From contig CAVRXS010000007.1 of the NCBI GenBank assembly GCA_963725275.1, forward strand, positions 642,338-706,337: 64,000 nt of DNA. The letters are read 5' to 3'. Positions 55,935-64,000 of the stretch are shown in pieces; position 1 is the first letter of the stretch; the number at the start of each line of letters is the position of its first letter. A program made the translations under genes and the position numbers. The notes under the pieces were generated by a model. The model saw only the letters and a program-made list of their open reading frames with translations, did no database searches and had not been told where the DNA came from. Origin of the DNA: Bog-756 sp963725275 (lineage in GTDB: Bacteria > Actinomycetota > Acidimicrobiia > Acidimicrobiales > RAAP-2).

Positions 55935-57169
55935 TCAGTGGGTTTGAGGGTAGAGGTCGAGGCCGCCGCAGTGGAAGTAGATGGCGGTCTTGAAGTTGTC
56001 GCGGTTGCGGTAGCCGCGTGCGGAGACGCGGATGGCTTGGATGCGTGAGTTGAGCCCCTCGGCACCGGCACTGGTGATCCGGTGGTCGAAGAAGGCGAGC
56101 AGGCCCGGAAGGTGACGCTTGAGGGTGCGGGCGACCTCGATGACCGGCTCGAGCCGTGAGTGCGTCGCCCAGAAGTACCAGCTCTTCCAGTGCTTCTCGG
56201 CCCAGCCTCGGCGCTGGTAGTCCCAGAAGAAGCGGAGGTTCTCCTTGATCGCCCAGGCCCGGCCCGTCTTGAGGTCGCCGCTGCGAGCTCATCGAAGCGG
56301 CTCTGGTGGCGTTCGGGGAGGTTCTCCGCCGAGTAGAGCCACAGGTACTTGGACCCGGTGAGGGACTTGTCGCCCGAGGCCACAAGGGCTCGGTTCTCCT
56401 GCTTGCGCACGGTGTCGACCGCCCCGACCATGGTCTTCATGATGTGGTACCTGTCGAAGACGATCTTGTCGTCGGCGTCGTCGAGGTGGGCCCGCACCGA
56501 GTTGGCGTAGGGCTCCCACATGTCCATGGCCACCGCCTCGATCCCGGCCAGCTGCTCGGTGCTGAAGCGGTCGAAATAGCCGTCCAGGCTGGACTCTCGG
56601 CGCTCGTCGGCCAGGTACTCGACCGTGCCCCGGGCGAGGTCGCTCACCACGGTGATGTAGTCCTGGCCCCGCCCGGCCGACTTCTCGTCCACGCCCACCA
56701 GCGCGGGAACGGCCAACTCCTTGACCGCCTGGCCCCGGGCCACGGCCCGCTCCATCAGGTGCCACGTCTCGTCCCAGCTGGTGCGCAGCAGCCGGCTGGC
56801 ACCGAGGACGTCGCACTCCTTCAGCACGTCGACCGCCAGGCGCTCGAACAGGATGGTGAAGCGTGACATCGGCTCGGCCCAGGGCAGGCGAACCTGGCGC
56901 ACGCCGTGGTCGGGGCAGCTCCACCCGCGGCGGCCGGGCGTGCAGGTAGGTCAGGAACTGGCAGGCTGTCGAGGTGACGCCACGCCCGCTCCTCGGCGTG
57001 GTCGTAGGTCGGCAGCTCCCGGTCGCACTCCGGACAGCTCCAGCGAGTCCCCCTCGGATGGTCGGCCCACACGTCGACCCGACCCTCCTTCGACGGACAG
57101 CTCGACACGGCTCACCTCCCACGGCGACTCGAGGCCCAACAGTTGGCGGTACAGCTCGGTGTCTCGCAT
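55935..57169 (-). CDS. ISL3-family transposase (several frameshifts)
   Basis: Joined frames give MRDTELYRQLLGLESPWEVSRVEL, a zinc-binding segment (WSCPECDRELPTYDH...SCPDHGVRQVRLPWAEPMSRFTILFERLA), VLGASRLLRTSWDETWHLMERAVARG and the DDE-type catalytic region (LVGVDEKSAGRGQDYITVVSDLARGTVEYL, AVAMDMWEPYANSVRAHLDDADDKIVFDRYHIMK). The C-terminus reads ITSAGAEGLNSRIQAIRVSARGYRNRDNFKTAIYFHCGGLDLYPQTH. Breaks lie near 57095, 56965, 56925 and 56280. The stop is 3 bases inside the left repeat. Confidence 0.85.
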
Positions 57170-57222
57170 GGCCGCATCATGCCGCCAACCGTCTCGTCAG
57201 GCACACGGCTACCCACGGAGAA

Positions 57223-57242
57223 CCCGGAAGCGCCGAAATTTC
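57223..57242. repeat. Right terminal inverted repeat of the ISL3 element
   Basis: Exact 20-base reverse complement of 55912-55931; the transposase ATG lies 53 bases inside. Confidence 0.9.
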
Positions 57243-57257
57243 TTTTGTGGACCTTTG

Positions 57258-57418
57258 GGGACGGCTTTCAAACCCTGCTGGCAGCCGGGAAACAGGTCCT
57301 GAACAGGGGTTCCTTGCAGAACCAGCAGCTGGCCGGAAGCCGCAGAAGGCCCGACAACGGTCTGGGAATCGCCCGGGAGCCGTGGGTCCAGACCATAAGG
57401 GACGGCATTCAAACCCTG
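57258..57418. repeat. 20-bp direct repeat, 141 bp apart
   Basis: GGGACGGCTTTCAAACCCTG at 57258-57277 recurs with one mismatch (T to A) at 57399-57418, next to the ISL3 right end and within the upstream part of a recombinase-like HTH frame. It could be a recombination-site remnant; nothing proves this. Confidence 0.7.
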
Positions 57419-57813
57419 GCTCCAGGGCGCTCAGCACCGACGCCGATAGCGTCGACTCCTCTACCGCAGATGGCGCTGCTCGACGACCCACAAAACCAGT
57501 CCAGCGTCGACTGACCCCTTCTGAGCTTGAAGCCGTAGCTGCCGCGTACCAGCACGGCCGTTCGTTGGACGAGATCGCTCGGGAGTTCGGAGTCCACCGC
57601 CGAACGGTGGCTGTCCATCTTGAACGCCTCGGCGTCGCCCGGACGGTGAACCTACCCAAGCTGACTCCAACGGACATCGCACGAGCCGTCAGCCAGTATC
57701 GAGCCGGCGATTCCCTTGCCACCGTCGGGGAGATCTTGAAAGTCGACGCGTCAACCGTTCAGCGAGCTCTCAAGCGGGCCGGTGAGGCAATTCGACCACG
57801 GCCCGGACGCTGA
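57382..57813 (+). CDS. HTH protein, likely C-terminal fragment of a recombinase
   Basis: The 143-residue frame contains two helix-turn-helix units: QRRLTPSELEAVAAAYQHGRSLDEIAREFGVHRRTVAVHLERLGV and KLTPTDIARAVSQYRAGDSLATVGEILKVDASTVQRALKRAGEAIRPRP. Such paired HTH tails occur at the C-terminus of actinobacterial serine recombinases. No catalytic domain is found upstream; the frame continues open back to the ISL3 end, so the start (GTG 57382) is arbitrary. It may be a remnant cut off by the ISL3 insertion or an independent small regulator. Confidence 0.55.
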   Translation: MGPDHKGRHSNPGSRALSTDADSVDSSTADGAARRPTKPVQRRLTPSELEAVAAAYQHGRSLDEIAREFGVHRRTVAVHLERLGVARTVNLPKLTPTDIARAVSQYRAGDSLATVGEILKVDASTVQRALKRAGEAIRPRPGR

Positions 57814-58164
57814 AGTTCTTGGCGACCCATGCGTGACTGGACGCCGGTGTCTCCAGATCGATGGTCGGACTGTTCACGTCACTCACGTGCTAACTGCTGC
57901 AAGCGCCCAGGGATTCGCCTCCGGATAACGCGACCCTCAGCCGGTGTTGGGGGGCACCCTTGGTCATCATCCGTGGTGGCTCGTTCGCTCACCGAGAGCA
58001 TCGTGTGACGGCAGCGTGACACTGATTGCTGGTGAGGTCGTTCGGTGCTAGGCCATCCGACAGGCGAGGGTGTGCAAAACACCCCGGAGCGGAGGGTGGC
58101 GACCGATGAGAACGGAATCGAAGAAGTACCTCAGGACATTCCTGGCCGGGACGGGAGGAGTCCG
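57814..58164. other. Leader region of the secreted peptidase, no gene seen
   Basis: No coding region is supported. A small hairpin GGGTGT-GCAAA-ACACCC lies at 58068-58084, about 80 bases before the peptidase start, in what should be its leader. No known riboswitch was recognised. Confidence 0.5.
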
Positions 58165-59739
58165 ATGAAGCGAACCATCCGCCTCGCTTTTGCCCTCGTG
58201 ACCACCGTTGCGGCTGCAAGCATCGCCCTCATGGCTAGCCCGAGTGGTGGCGCCGGAACACCAGTTCAGCATTGGGCAGACCAGATCAAGGGCAGTGTGG
58301 TGACTCCGGTCGAGTTACCGGGGGTCTCCAGGGAGTCGGCGCTTTCGGCCACCAGCAATACGAGCAACTTCGCCGGTTACACCTTCAGCGATGGAGCACG
58401 GGCCTTGACCGCCACCTTCGAGGTGCCCACGGTGACGTGTCCATCGTCTGGCAGCCAAGTCTTGATTCCTTGGTCCGAAATCGGGGGTCCTGCGGGATTT
58501 GGCGAAACAGTCATGGACATCACATGTACGAACGGCGTTGTCACCTTTTCCGGGGACAACTTGTACACGGACTTTTCAAACTCTAAAACGATATCGAAGG
58601 TTTGGACGTTCACACCTTCCGTTGGTGACGACATTTCAATGGAGATCAATATGCCTTCGAGCGGGTCCTTTACCCTCAAGGCCACCGATGTAACTAGGGA
58701 CAAGTCTACAACCCTCACCGGAACGTGCCCCGGTTGTGGAGGAAGCAATGGCAGCATTCAAGTATTCCCATCATCGCTCCCGGCACCTTCCTTCGAGGCG
58801 ATTCAGTGGGCCAACGTCACCGTCAACGGCGGCACGCTGCAAGCTACAGACCCAACTGAGTACGTCGATGTGGGTGGCTCACCCTCAACGGTGCTTGTCT
58901 CCACGTCTGCTATCGAGAGTAACGGCGAGTCCTTCACGAATACGGGGGCTGTACCGCTCCAAAACCCCATCTGGAATGGATACATCCAATGCACGACGTT
59001 CTCCGTGTGTTCAACAAAGGGCAGCGCTGCTGCTTCGGGCGGTCCTTATACGGGACTCGAAGTGGAGTTCCATGTCCCCACGGTGAAGAACACCACGCCC
59101 TCTTGCACCAGCGAGAGTGACCCTCTTGGCAAATCCTCGATCTGGGATGGAATCGGTGGAGTTCATGACAGGAACTTGATGCAAGCGGGCGTTTCTGCGG
59201 ACCTGTGTTCGAGTGGTTCAGCCCGCTATTGGGCTTGGTATGAACCGTGGCCTGCTGGGGAGGTTCCGTTCTCCAATGTTCAAGTCCACCCTGGGGATTG
59301 CGTTTATGTCGAGTTGCATGAGACGAACACGAATAGGTGGAGTGTGTACCTCTCGGACTGGCACCAAACAACATGTGGAAGTGGCTGTCCATCTTCAATA
59401 TGCACGAGTGGCTCGGTCTCGCTGTCTTTTACTGCGAATCAACAGAGCGCTGAGATCATTCTTGAGGACACCTGTTGTGACTCTAGCGGCGCCTTGTCTC
59501 CCACAACGAACGTCAACTTCGAGAGGGCGTACTATTCGACAGCGCCAGCGGGTGCGACCCTACAGTGGCAGCCATTTTTCGAGCTGCCACTCAATAAGAT
59601 CTCTCTTGTTGGTTCGGACTCAGCCCTCGACTACGCATACACCAATGGCTCTAACAACGCGGCCAGGTCATCCCCGATAAACAACGATCTCGATGGATTT
59701 CAGGTCGCCGATGGCAAGACACCGCCGCCTGCACCTTAG
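58165..59739 (+). CDS. Secreted G1-type glutamic peptidase (eqolisin) with degenerate N-terminal repeat
   Basis: The 524-residue protein has a signal peptide (MKRTIRLAFALVTTVAAASIALMASPSG) and two related beta-sandwich regions. The second (about 270-470) carries the eqolisin signatures SSIWDGIGGVHDRNLMQAG with Gln340 and YWAWYEPWPAG with Glu360, the catalytic Gln/Glu pair, plus AEIILEDTC. The first (about 65-225) begins SNFAGYTFSDGARALTATFEVPTVTC like an eqolisin but has SEIGGPAGFGETV and no WYEW, so it should be inactive. GGGAGGAG precedes ATG 58165. GC is visibly lower than in neighbouring genes, and IS elements flank it. Confidence 0.83.
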   Translation: MKRTIRLAFALVTTVAAASIALMASPSGGAGTPVQHWADQIKGSVVTPVELPGVSRESALSATSNTSNFAGYTFSDGARALTATFEVPTVTCPSSGSQVLIPWSEIGGPAGFGETVMDITCTNGVVTFSGDNLYTDFSNSKTISKVWTFTPSVGDDISMEINMPSSGSFTLKATDVTRDKSTTLTGTCPGCGGSNGSIQVFPSSLPAPSFEAIQWANVTVNGGTLQATDPTEYVDVGGSPSTVLVSTSAIESNGESFTNTGAVPLQNPIWNGYIQCTTFSVCSTKGSAAASGGPYTGLEVEFHVPTVKNTTPSCTSESDPLGKSSIWDGIGGVHDRNLMQAGVSADLCSSGSARYWAWYEPWPAGEVPFSNVQVHPGDCVYVELHETNTNRWSVYLSDWHQTTCGSGCPSSICTSGSVSLSFTANQQSAEIILEDTCCDSSGALSPTTNVNFERAYYSTAPAGATLQWQPFFELPLNKISLVGSDSALDYAYTNGSNNAARSSPINNDLDGFQVADGKTPPPAP

Positions 59740-59786
59740 CCTCGATCCACCGATGAGCGACCTGAGTAGATAGCCGCGTATCCGCG

Positions 59787-59859
59787 GAAAGTGCCTCCCG
59801 GACTGGGAAGATTTGCGGTGTCGAGTCGCAGTTTCGCCCAGAACCGAGGAGGCACTTTC
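59787..59859 (+). promoter_or_regulatory. Inverted repeat that can mask the IS1380 transposase ribosome-binding site
   Basis: GAAAGTGCCTCC (59787-59798) and GGAGGCACTTTC (59848-59859) are perfect 12-base complements. The right arm contains the GGAGG site for the transposase GTG at 59861. A transcript entering from outside would fold and hide the site, as known for leader hairpins in other IS elements. The stem is seen; the effect is inference. Confidence 0.65.
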
Positions 59860-59860
59860 A

Positions 59861-61169
59861 GTGACCGAAGTATCGCGCGGAATCGACCGCATCGAGGTGA
59901 CCTTCGACGAGCCCAATCTGGTGGCCAACGCCGGCCTGCTGCTGGTGGCCACAGTGACTGTGCGGCTCGGCCTGGAACGCCTGATCAACGCCACCGTCGA
60001 CCTCTCTGGTCGTGTCGGCGGGGCCCTGCCGGGACGCAAGGTGCTGACGCTCGTGCACGCAATGGCGGCGGGAGGTTCCCACATCGACCACGCCGACATG
60101 CTCCGATCGGGGGCCACCGGGTCCGTGCTCGGCCACCGAGTCATGGCTCCATCCACATTGGGCACGTTCCTACGGGCCTTCACCTTCGGTCACGTCCGTC
60201 AGCTCGACCGGGTGCTGGCAGAGGCGCTGCGCCGGGCGTGGGGTCTCGGGACCGGACCGGGGTCCGAGCAACTCGTCATCGACCTCGACTCCACTATCTG
60301 CGAAGTGTGCGGCAAGGCCAAACACGGTGCCGGCTATGGCTACACAAAGGTGCTCGGCTACCACCCATTGATCGCCGTCCGAGCCTGGACGGGCGAGGTG
60401 CTCCACGTCCGCATGCGCAAAGGTGGAGCCAACACCCAGCGCGGGGCGGTGCGGTTCGTCGAGGAGCTCGTGGCCCGGGTGCGCCGGGCCGGGGCCACCG
60501 GGGAACTCATCATGCGTTTCGATTCCGGCTTCTGGTCCAACCCCACGCTGGCCACCCTGGAGCGCCTCGACGTCGGCTACACGATGGGCGTGCGCATGAT
60601 CACGGCCGTGACCAGGGTCGTCGAGGGCATCGACGAATCGGCCTGGACACGCAATCGACTACACCGTCGACGGCGAGGCCGAGGTGGCCGAGTGCACCTA
60701 CAAGGGCCGACGACTCATCGTCCGCCGCACTCGGCTGGTCGGGCGACAGGCCACCCTGTGGCCCCAGTGGCGGCACCTCGCGTTCGTGACCGACATCGGA
60801 GGCCCAGCGGTCGACGTCGACGCCTTCCACCGAGCCCACGCCACCGTTGAACTGGCCATCCGTGACCTGAAGGAGGGTGCCGGCCTCGAGCACGTCCCCT
60901 CCGGGCACTTCTTCGCCAACTCAGCGTGGCTCCTGTGTGCCGCTCTCGCCCACGACCTCATGCGTTGGACGGTCCTGCTCGGCGACATCACCCCCGAGGA
61001 CCATCTCACCGTGGCCCGCACCGTGCGCACCCGGATCTTGTCGGTGCCTGGGCGTCTGGTCAATATCTCGGGCACGCCGACACTGCGTGCTCCGTTCGAG
61101 TGGCCCTGGGCCAAGAAGTTCGCACGCGCCCTCGATCTTCTGCGTTCACTCCCGCCGGTCCCCGTGTAG
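59861..61169 (+). CDS. IS1380-family transposase (one frameshift)
   Basis: The frame reads VTEVSRGIDRIEVTFDEPNLVANAGLLL, QLVIDLDSTICEVCGKAKHGAGYGYTKVLGYHPLIAVRAWTGEVLHVRMRKGGANTQRGAVRFVEELVARVRRAGATGELIMRFDSGFWS, typical IS1380 catalytic blocks with the DLDST and RFDSGF aspartates. After the break it continues VELAIRDLKEGAGLEHVPSGHFFANSAWLL with the catalytic Glu region. One extra base near 60650 (AWTAIDYTVDGEAEV after repair) splits it. GTG 59861 has GGAGG 8 bases upstream. Confidence 0.87.
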
Positions 61170-61598
61170 TCACCCGATCCGGCGGCAGGCGCACCGCAGA
61201 CGACCGCAGGACGGCGCTGACAACCGACGCGAATCTCACGAAGGCTTGGTCTCGCACGCCCCGACGGCTGCTGAATGACTCGGGAAGCTGTCAAAGACTC
61301 CTCAGTCAACACTCACCCAAATCGGCAGCCCACCAAGTAGTCGATCGGTGGATCGAGGCTTAGAGCTAACAGGGTTCTGCACCTCGCCACGGCAATGGCA
61401 TGCAGGCCCACATAGCCCGGATTGTGGGCGTCTCAAAGCAGTCCGTGTGTCGCCGGATACGCCAGGTGCGCTCAGACGCCGTCGAGTGCTGGTGCGGCGC
61501 GTGGTCTTCCTTGATCGGCCGCCGGACCTGGTCGATGCCCCGGTGGTGGAAGGATCCCCGACGAGCACCACGGTCCAGTCCCAAAATGCGAGGGCAAG
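61170..61598. other. Gap between IS1380 and IS21 elements, no gene seen
   Basis: This stretch presumably includes the IS1380 right end and some host sequence. Overlapping open frames on both strands lack ribosome-binding sites and homology, and one runs through the IS21 terminal repeat, so none is called. Confidence 0.5.
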
Positions 61599-61606
61599 TG
61601 TCGCGG

Positions 61607-61649
61607 CGCTCACGGAACCTCGCGGTTCTCGCTCACTGAAAGTCGCGGT
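61607..61649. repeat. IS21 left terminal repeat
   Basis: 43 bases that match the complement of 63954-63996 at 33 positions; an internal duplication (CGCTCA at 61607 and 61630) gives two binding-site-like units. Confidence 0.8.
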
Positions 61650-61759
61650 CTGATCTGAGGCCGCGCTCCTCCTGACCGGGCATCCACCGGTCGGGGTCAT
61701 GGCCCCTCCAACTTGTCGGTGCTGGCAAGCACCCGACGAGCTGGAGGAAGCCGAAAGAG

Positions 61760-63121
61760 ATGATGACCCAGGAGGAGTACATGAATGTGAAGGCCCTGCA
61801 CGCCGGGGGCTGGACGATCAAGCAGATCGCCGAGCACCTCGGCTTCCACCCCGCCACGGTGTCGTCGTGGCTGAAGAACGGGGGACCGCCGCCCAAGCGG
61901 ATGGTTCCCGAAAACGAGCTGGTCATCGACGAGCGCTGGCGGACCCGCATCGGCGGCCTGTTGGCCCACAACGCCGATCTCCAGGGCTCCTCGATCATGC
62001 GGGTGATCGAGGCTGAGGGCTATGCGGGCTCGTATCAGACCCTCACGCGCTACCTGCACTCGGTGCGGGGCCCGACGAGAGGTGCGGTCATGGTCACCAT
62101 GCCCATCGAGACCGTGCCCGGCGAGGAGTTCCAGTTCGACTGGTCCGACTGCAACAGCTTCGCCCGTCGCTGGGGCTGGGACCACCAGCTGCACTGCTTC
62201 GGGTGCGTCTTGTGCTGGAGCCGGATCAAGTTCTGGTTCTTCGCCCCTTCCATCGACCAGCACCACACCCTCGAGGGCCTGGTCCGCTTCTTCGAGCACA
62301 TCGGCGGCGTGCCTGCCGTGGGCCGGACCGACCGGATGGGCCAGTTGGGCACGACCAAGTCCAAGGGGTTCGTCTTCCATCCCCTCGCTCTCACCTTCGC
62401 CCGCCATCACGACCTGGCGCTCACGGCCTGCGATGCCGGGGACGCCAAGCGCAAGGGCAAGGTCGAGCGCCCCTTCCGCGACCTCAAACGCGGGTTCCTC
62501 TCCGAAGCCGACCTCGACCCGCCAGAAGACGTCGGCGAGCTCAACCGCCGGGCGGCCCGCTGGCTCGAGCGCTACTTCCACGCGGTGCCGCATGGGACCA
62601 CGGGTGTTCCTCCGGCCAAACGTTTCGAGACGGAGCGTCACGTCCTCGGACGTCTGCCTGCCGTGCGCTTCGACACTGCAGTGCGCGACACCCGTCGGGT
62701 GGGGCGCATCCCCCTCGTCGAGTGGAACACGGTCTTCTACTCGGCCCCGCCACAGCTCGCCGGCAAGGTGATCGAGGTGCGCCAGCCCATCGGCTATTCG
62801 GTCATCGAGCTGCGGTTCTTGGGCCAGATGGTCGCCATCCACCACCTGGCGCCGGCGGGCTCAGCACCCCAGTGGCTGTCCGAGCACAAGCGTGAGGCCG
62901 AGGCCATCGTGCTCGGACGGAAGCGGCTCGGCATCGTCGAGCCCGCTGGGGCGGCGACCGCGATGACGCTCGATCTCGAGGTCGGCGACTACGACGTGGC
63001 CGTCCCGGATCTGGCTGCCATGGGCGTCATCGGCCCGCACCCCGACACCGACCTCCCTGTGGATATCGCCGCAGGGGGCAACGTGGCGGGCGCCATCGAC
63101 CCCGACGGAGCGCTGTCATGA
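61760..63121 (+). CDS. istA: IS21 transposase IstA
   Basis: The 453-residue protein has an N-terminal HTH (MTQEEYMNVKALHAGGWTIKQIAEHLGFHPATVSSWL) and a DDE integrase core with Asp in EFQFDWSD, Asp in VGRTDRMG and Glu in KGKVERPFRDLK. C-terminal DNA-binding regions follow. Two starts are plausible: ATG 61760, which keeps the family's N-terminus, or ATG 61781, which has the better GGAGG spacing. The stop overlaps istB (ATGA). No frameshift is present, so the element may be active. Confidence 0.93.
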   Translation: MMTQEEYMNVKALHAGGWTIKQIAEHLGFHPATVSSWLKNGGPPPKRMVPENELVIDERWRTRIGGLLAHNADLQGSSIMRVIEAEGYAGSYQTLTRYLHSVRGPTRGAVMVTMPIETVPGEEFQFDWSDCNSFARRWGWDHQLHCFGCVLCWSRIKFWFFAPSIDQHHTLEGLVRFFEHIGGVPAVGRTDRMGQLGTTKSKGFVFHPLALTFARHHDLALTACDAGDAKRKGKVERPFRDLKRGFLSEADLDPPEDVGELNRRAARWLERYFHAVPHGTTGVPPAKRFETERHVLGRLPAVRFDTAVRDTRRVGRIPLVEWNTVFYSAPPQLAGKVIEVRQPIGYSVIELRFLGQMVAIHHLAPAGSAPQWLSEHKREAEAIVLGRKRLGIVEPAGAATAMTLDLEVGDYDVAVPDLAAMGVIGPHPDTDLPVDIAAGGNVAGAIDPDGALS

Positions 63122-63930
63122 GCAAAGCCACCCTCGTCGAACAGATCAAGGGGGACCTCGACTACCTCAAGCTCGTCCGCACGGCCGAGGTGTTCGCCGA
63201 GCTGGCTGACGACGCCGAGTCCCGCGGTGCGGACCATCTCGAGTTCTTGGCCAACGTGCTCAGCGCCGAGGTCGACGCAACCCGCCAGAGGCGTCTGTCG
63301 GCCCGACTGCGCTTCGCCCACTTCCCGTTCCGAAAGACCCTCGAGGAGTTCGACTTCGACTTCCAGCCCTCCATCGACCCCAAGGTCATCTCTGACCTGG
63401 CCGAACTGGACTTCGTGCGAGACGGTCATCCGGTCCTCCTGCTCGGACGACCGGGGTGCGGCAAGTCCCATCTCGGGGTGGCTCTCGGGATCAAGGCGGT
63501 CGAGGCCGGCTATCGGGGGTACTTCAGCGGAGCGACCGACATGACCAAGGCCCTGGTCAGCGCCTGGGCAGAGGGGACGTTCAACCAGAAGATCCGCACG
63601 TACACCTCACCGAGCATCCTCGTCATCGACGACGTGGGCATCACGCCCTTCGACCGGACCGAGGCCAACGCCTTCTTCCAGGTGGTCAACCGGCGCTACG
63701 AGTTGCGCTCGGCCACCATCGTCACGACCAACCGGGGCCTGCCGGCCTGGGCCGAGCTGTTCGGGGGTGACTCCGTCGTCGCGGCCGCCATCTTGGACCG
63801 CCTGCTCGACCGGGCGACGGTCATCAACATCAAGGGACCGTCGTGGCGCCTGCGCGAGCACGAGGCCCTCACCAAGCCGATCACGGACCTGGCCGGTCCT
63901 CCCGAGAAGACCCCGGGGAGGCGGGGCTAG
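63118..63930 (+). CDS. istB: IS21 helper ATPase IstB
   Basis: The 270-residue AAA+ protein has Walker A LLGRPGCGKSHLGVALGIKAV, Walker B SILVIDDVGITPFDRTEANAFFQVVNRRYE, sensor TIVTTNRGLPAWAELFGGDSVVAAAILDRLLDRATVINIKG and the DnaA-like arginine region. IstB selects and remodels the target DNA for IstA. ATG 63118 overlaps the istA stop, giving coupled translation. Length is normal for the family. Confidence 0.94.
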   Translation: MSKATLVEQIKGDLDYLKLVRTAEVFAELADDAESRGADHLEFLANVLSAEVDATRQRRLSARLRFAHFPFRKTLEEFDFDFQPSIDPKVISDLAELDFVRDGHPVLLLGRPGCGKSHLGVALGIKAVEAGYRGYFSGATDMTKALVSAWAEGTFNQKIRTYTSPSILVIDDVGITPFDRTEANAFFQVVNRRYELRSATIVTTNRGLPAWAELFGGDSVVAAAILDRLLDRATVINIKGPSWRLREHEALTKPITDLAGPPEKTPGRRG

Positions 63931-63953
63931 CCTGTCACCCGGAGCACGGACTC

Positions 63954-63996
63954 AACGCGAGTTTCGGTGAGCGAATAACGCGAATTTCGATGAGCG
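63954..63996. repeat. IS21 right terminal repeat
   Basis: Imperfect complement of 61607-61649, with the unit duplicated (TGAGCG at 63968 and 63991). The outermost bases run off the window. Confidence 0.8.
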
Positions 63997-64000
63997 GCGA

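Larger units (their letters stand above)
55912..57242 (-). mobile_element. ISL3-family insertion sequence, 1331 bp
   Basis: The element is bounded by perfect 20-bp inverted repeats and contains one transposase gene of the ISL3 family on the minus strand. Length and content are normal for ISL3. Flanking 8-mers (CTCTGTCT and TTTTGTGG) do not form a clear target duplication. It is inserted between a VOC gene and a recombinase-like HTH fragment. Confidence 0.88.
59787..61169 (+). mobile_element. IS1380-family element (ends not resolved)
   Basis: The span covers the leader repeat and transposase. True ends lie somewhat outside: a weak match between AGATTTGCGG (59810) and the complement of ACGCGAATCT (61226-61235) is not good enough to call terminal repeats. 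Confidence 0.65.
61599..64000 (+). mobile_element. IS21-family element, right end at or just past window edge
   Basis: istA and istB are intact and overlapping. Both ends carry imperfect inverted repeats (61607-61649 and 63954-63996), each made of two copies of a CGCTCA-n-GAAA-n-TCGCG unit, as is usual in IS21. The left tip is about TGTCGC at 61599-61604; the matching right tip should lie within a few bases beyond 64000. Confidence 0.85.

Noticed and set aside
55904..57250. Target-site duplication of the ISL3 element
   Set aside because: The flanking 8-mers CTCTGTCT and TTTTGTGG agree at only about half of positions.
57258..57418. Repeated TTTCAAACCCTG as tRNA 3' ends or attachment sites
   Set aside because: No tRNA body is present on either strand. 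The repeat is listed, but without an attachment-site claim.
59800..61240. Terminal inverted repeats of the IS1380 element
   Set aside because: The best match (AGATTTGCGG against the complement of ACGCGAATCT) is too weak to fix the ends.
61302..61700. Minus-strand 132-codon frame and overlapping plus-strand frames between the IS elements
   Set aside because: They have no ribosome-binding site or homology, and they run through the IS21 terminal repeat.
1..64000. CRISPR array, prophage or toxin-antitoxin and restriction defence genes
   Set aside because: No regularly spaced repeats, phage structural genes or recognisable defence proteins were found.

Overview
The window is high-GC DNA from an actinobacterium. 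The evidence is a set of lineage-typical genes: the phosphatidylinositol-mannoside (PIM) block (pgsA, patA, a PimA-like glycosyltransferase), mshC for mycothiol, an F420:NADP oxidoreductase (npdG), an F420-type LLM oxidoreductase, DUF2510 and an ECF42 sigma factor. Genes are tightly packed, with many 4-base ATGA/GTGA start-stop overlaps and frequent GTG starts. A deep lineage such as Acidimicrobiia would fit, but that is inference; no rRNA or tRNA gene was found.

Layout. (1) 1-7.1 kb, mostly minus strand: ruvB (cut by the window edge), ruvA, ruvC, YebC, pdxT, pdxS, then YceI divergent from a MarR regulator, then an M48 protease with a long low-complexity tail. (2) 7.1-16.5 kb, minus: npdG-mshC, then thrS-HIT-pgsA-patA-(PAS/GGDEF)-glycosyltransferase-M48. 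This resembles the mycobacterial thrS-to-ruvB region, with a diguanylate cyclase added. (3) 16.5-29.4 kb: fabI, an NTF2-like protein, SDR, acyl-CoA dehydrogenase, aldehyde dehydrogenase, TetR, nitronate monooxygenase and a five-gene oligopeptide ABC importer. (4) 29.5-41.5 kb: CBS and cyclic-nucleotide-binding proteins, an uncharacterised protein, a cupin, a secreted beta-propeller, a compact arsenic operon (arsR divergent from arsI, an aquaglyceroporin and an FAD disulfide reductase), an F420-type oxidoreductase, a crotonase, a PrmC-like methyltransferase and small hypotheticals. (5) 41.7-46.2 kb: sdhC-sdhA-sdhB divergent from a LysR regulator. (6) 46.4-55.9 kb: small accessory genes, including a CPBP protease, a PaaI-like thioesterase, DinB, an alcohol dehydrogenase, PPK2, an arylsulfotransferase and a DGPF-ECF42 pair. 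(7) 55.9-64 kb: a mobile-element zone with an ISL3 element, a recombinase-like HTH fragment, a secreted glutamic peptidase with lower GC, an IS1380 element and an IS21 element that reaches the window edge.

Many genes, including essential or core ones (thrS, mshC, sdhA), are broken by frameshifts, about 40-50 in total. They are concentrated at 12.6-29 kb and 42.4-46 kb. Those I resolved by hand are nearly all extra bases, so I read them as consensus sequencing errors rather than gene decay. Each such gene is given as one span across its frames.

The points most worth following up are the diguanylate cyclase translationally coupled to PIM synthesis, the arsC-less arsenic operon, the ECF42 operon with a candidate self-recognised promoter, the duplicated glutamic peptidase between IS elements, and the hairpin that covers the IS1380 transposase ribosome-binding site.
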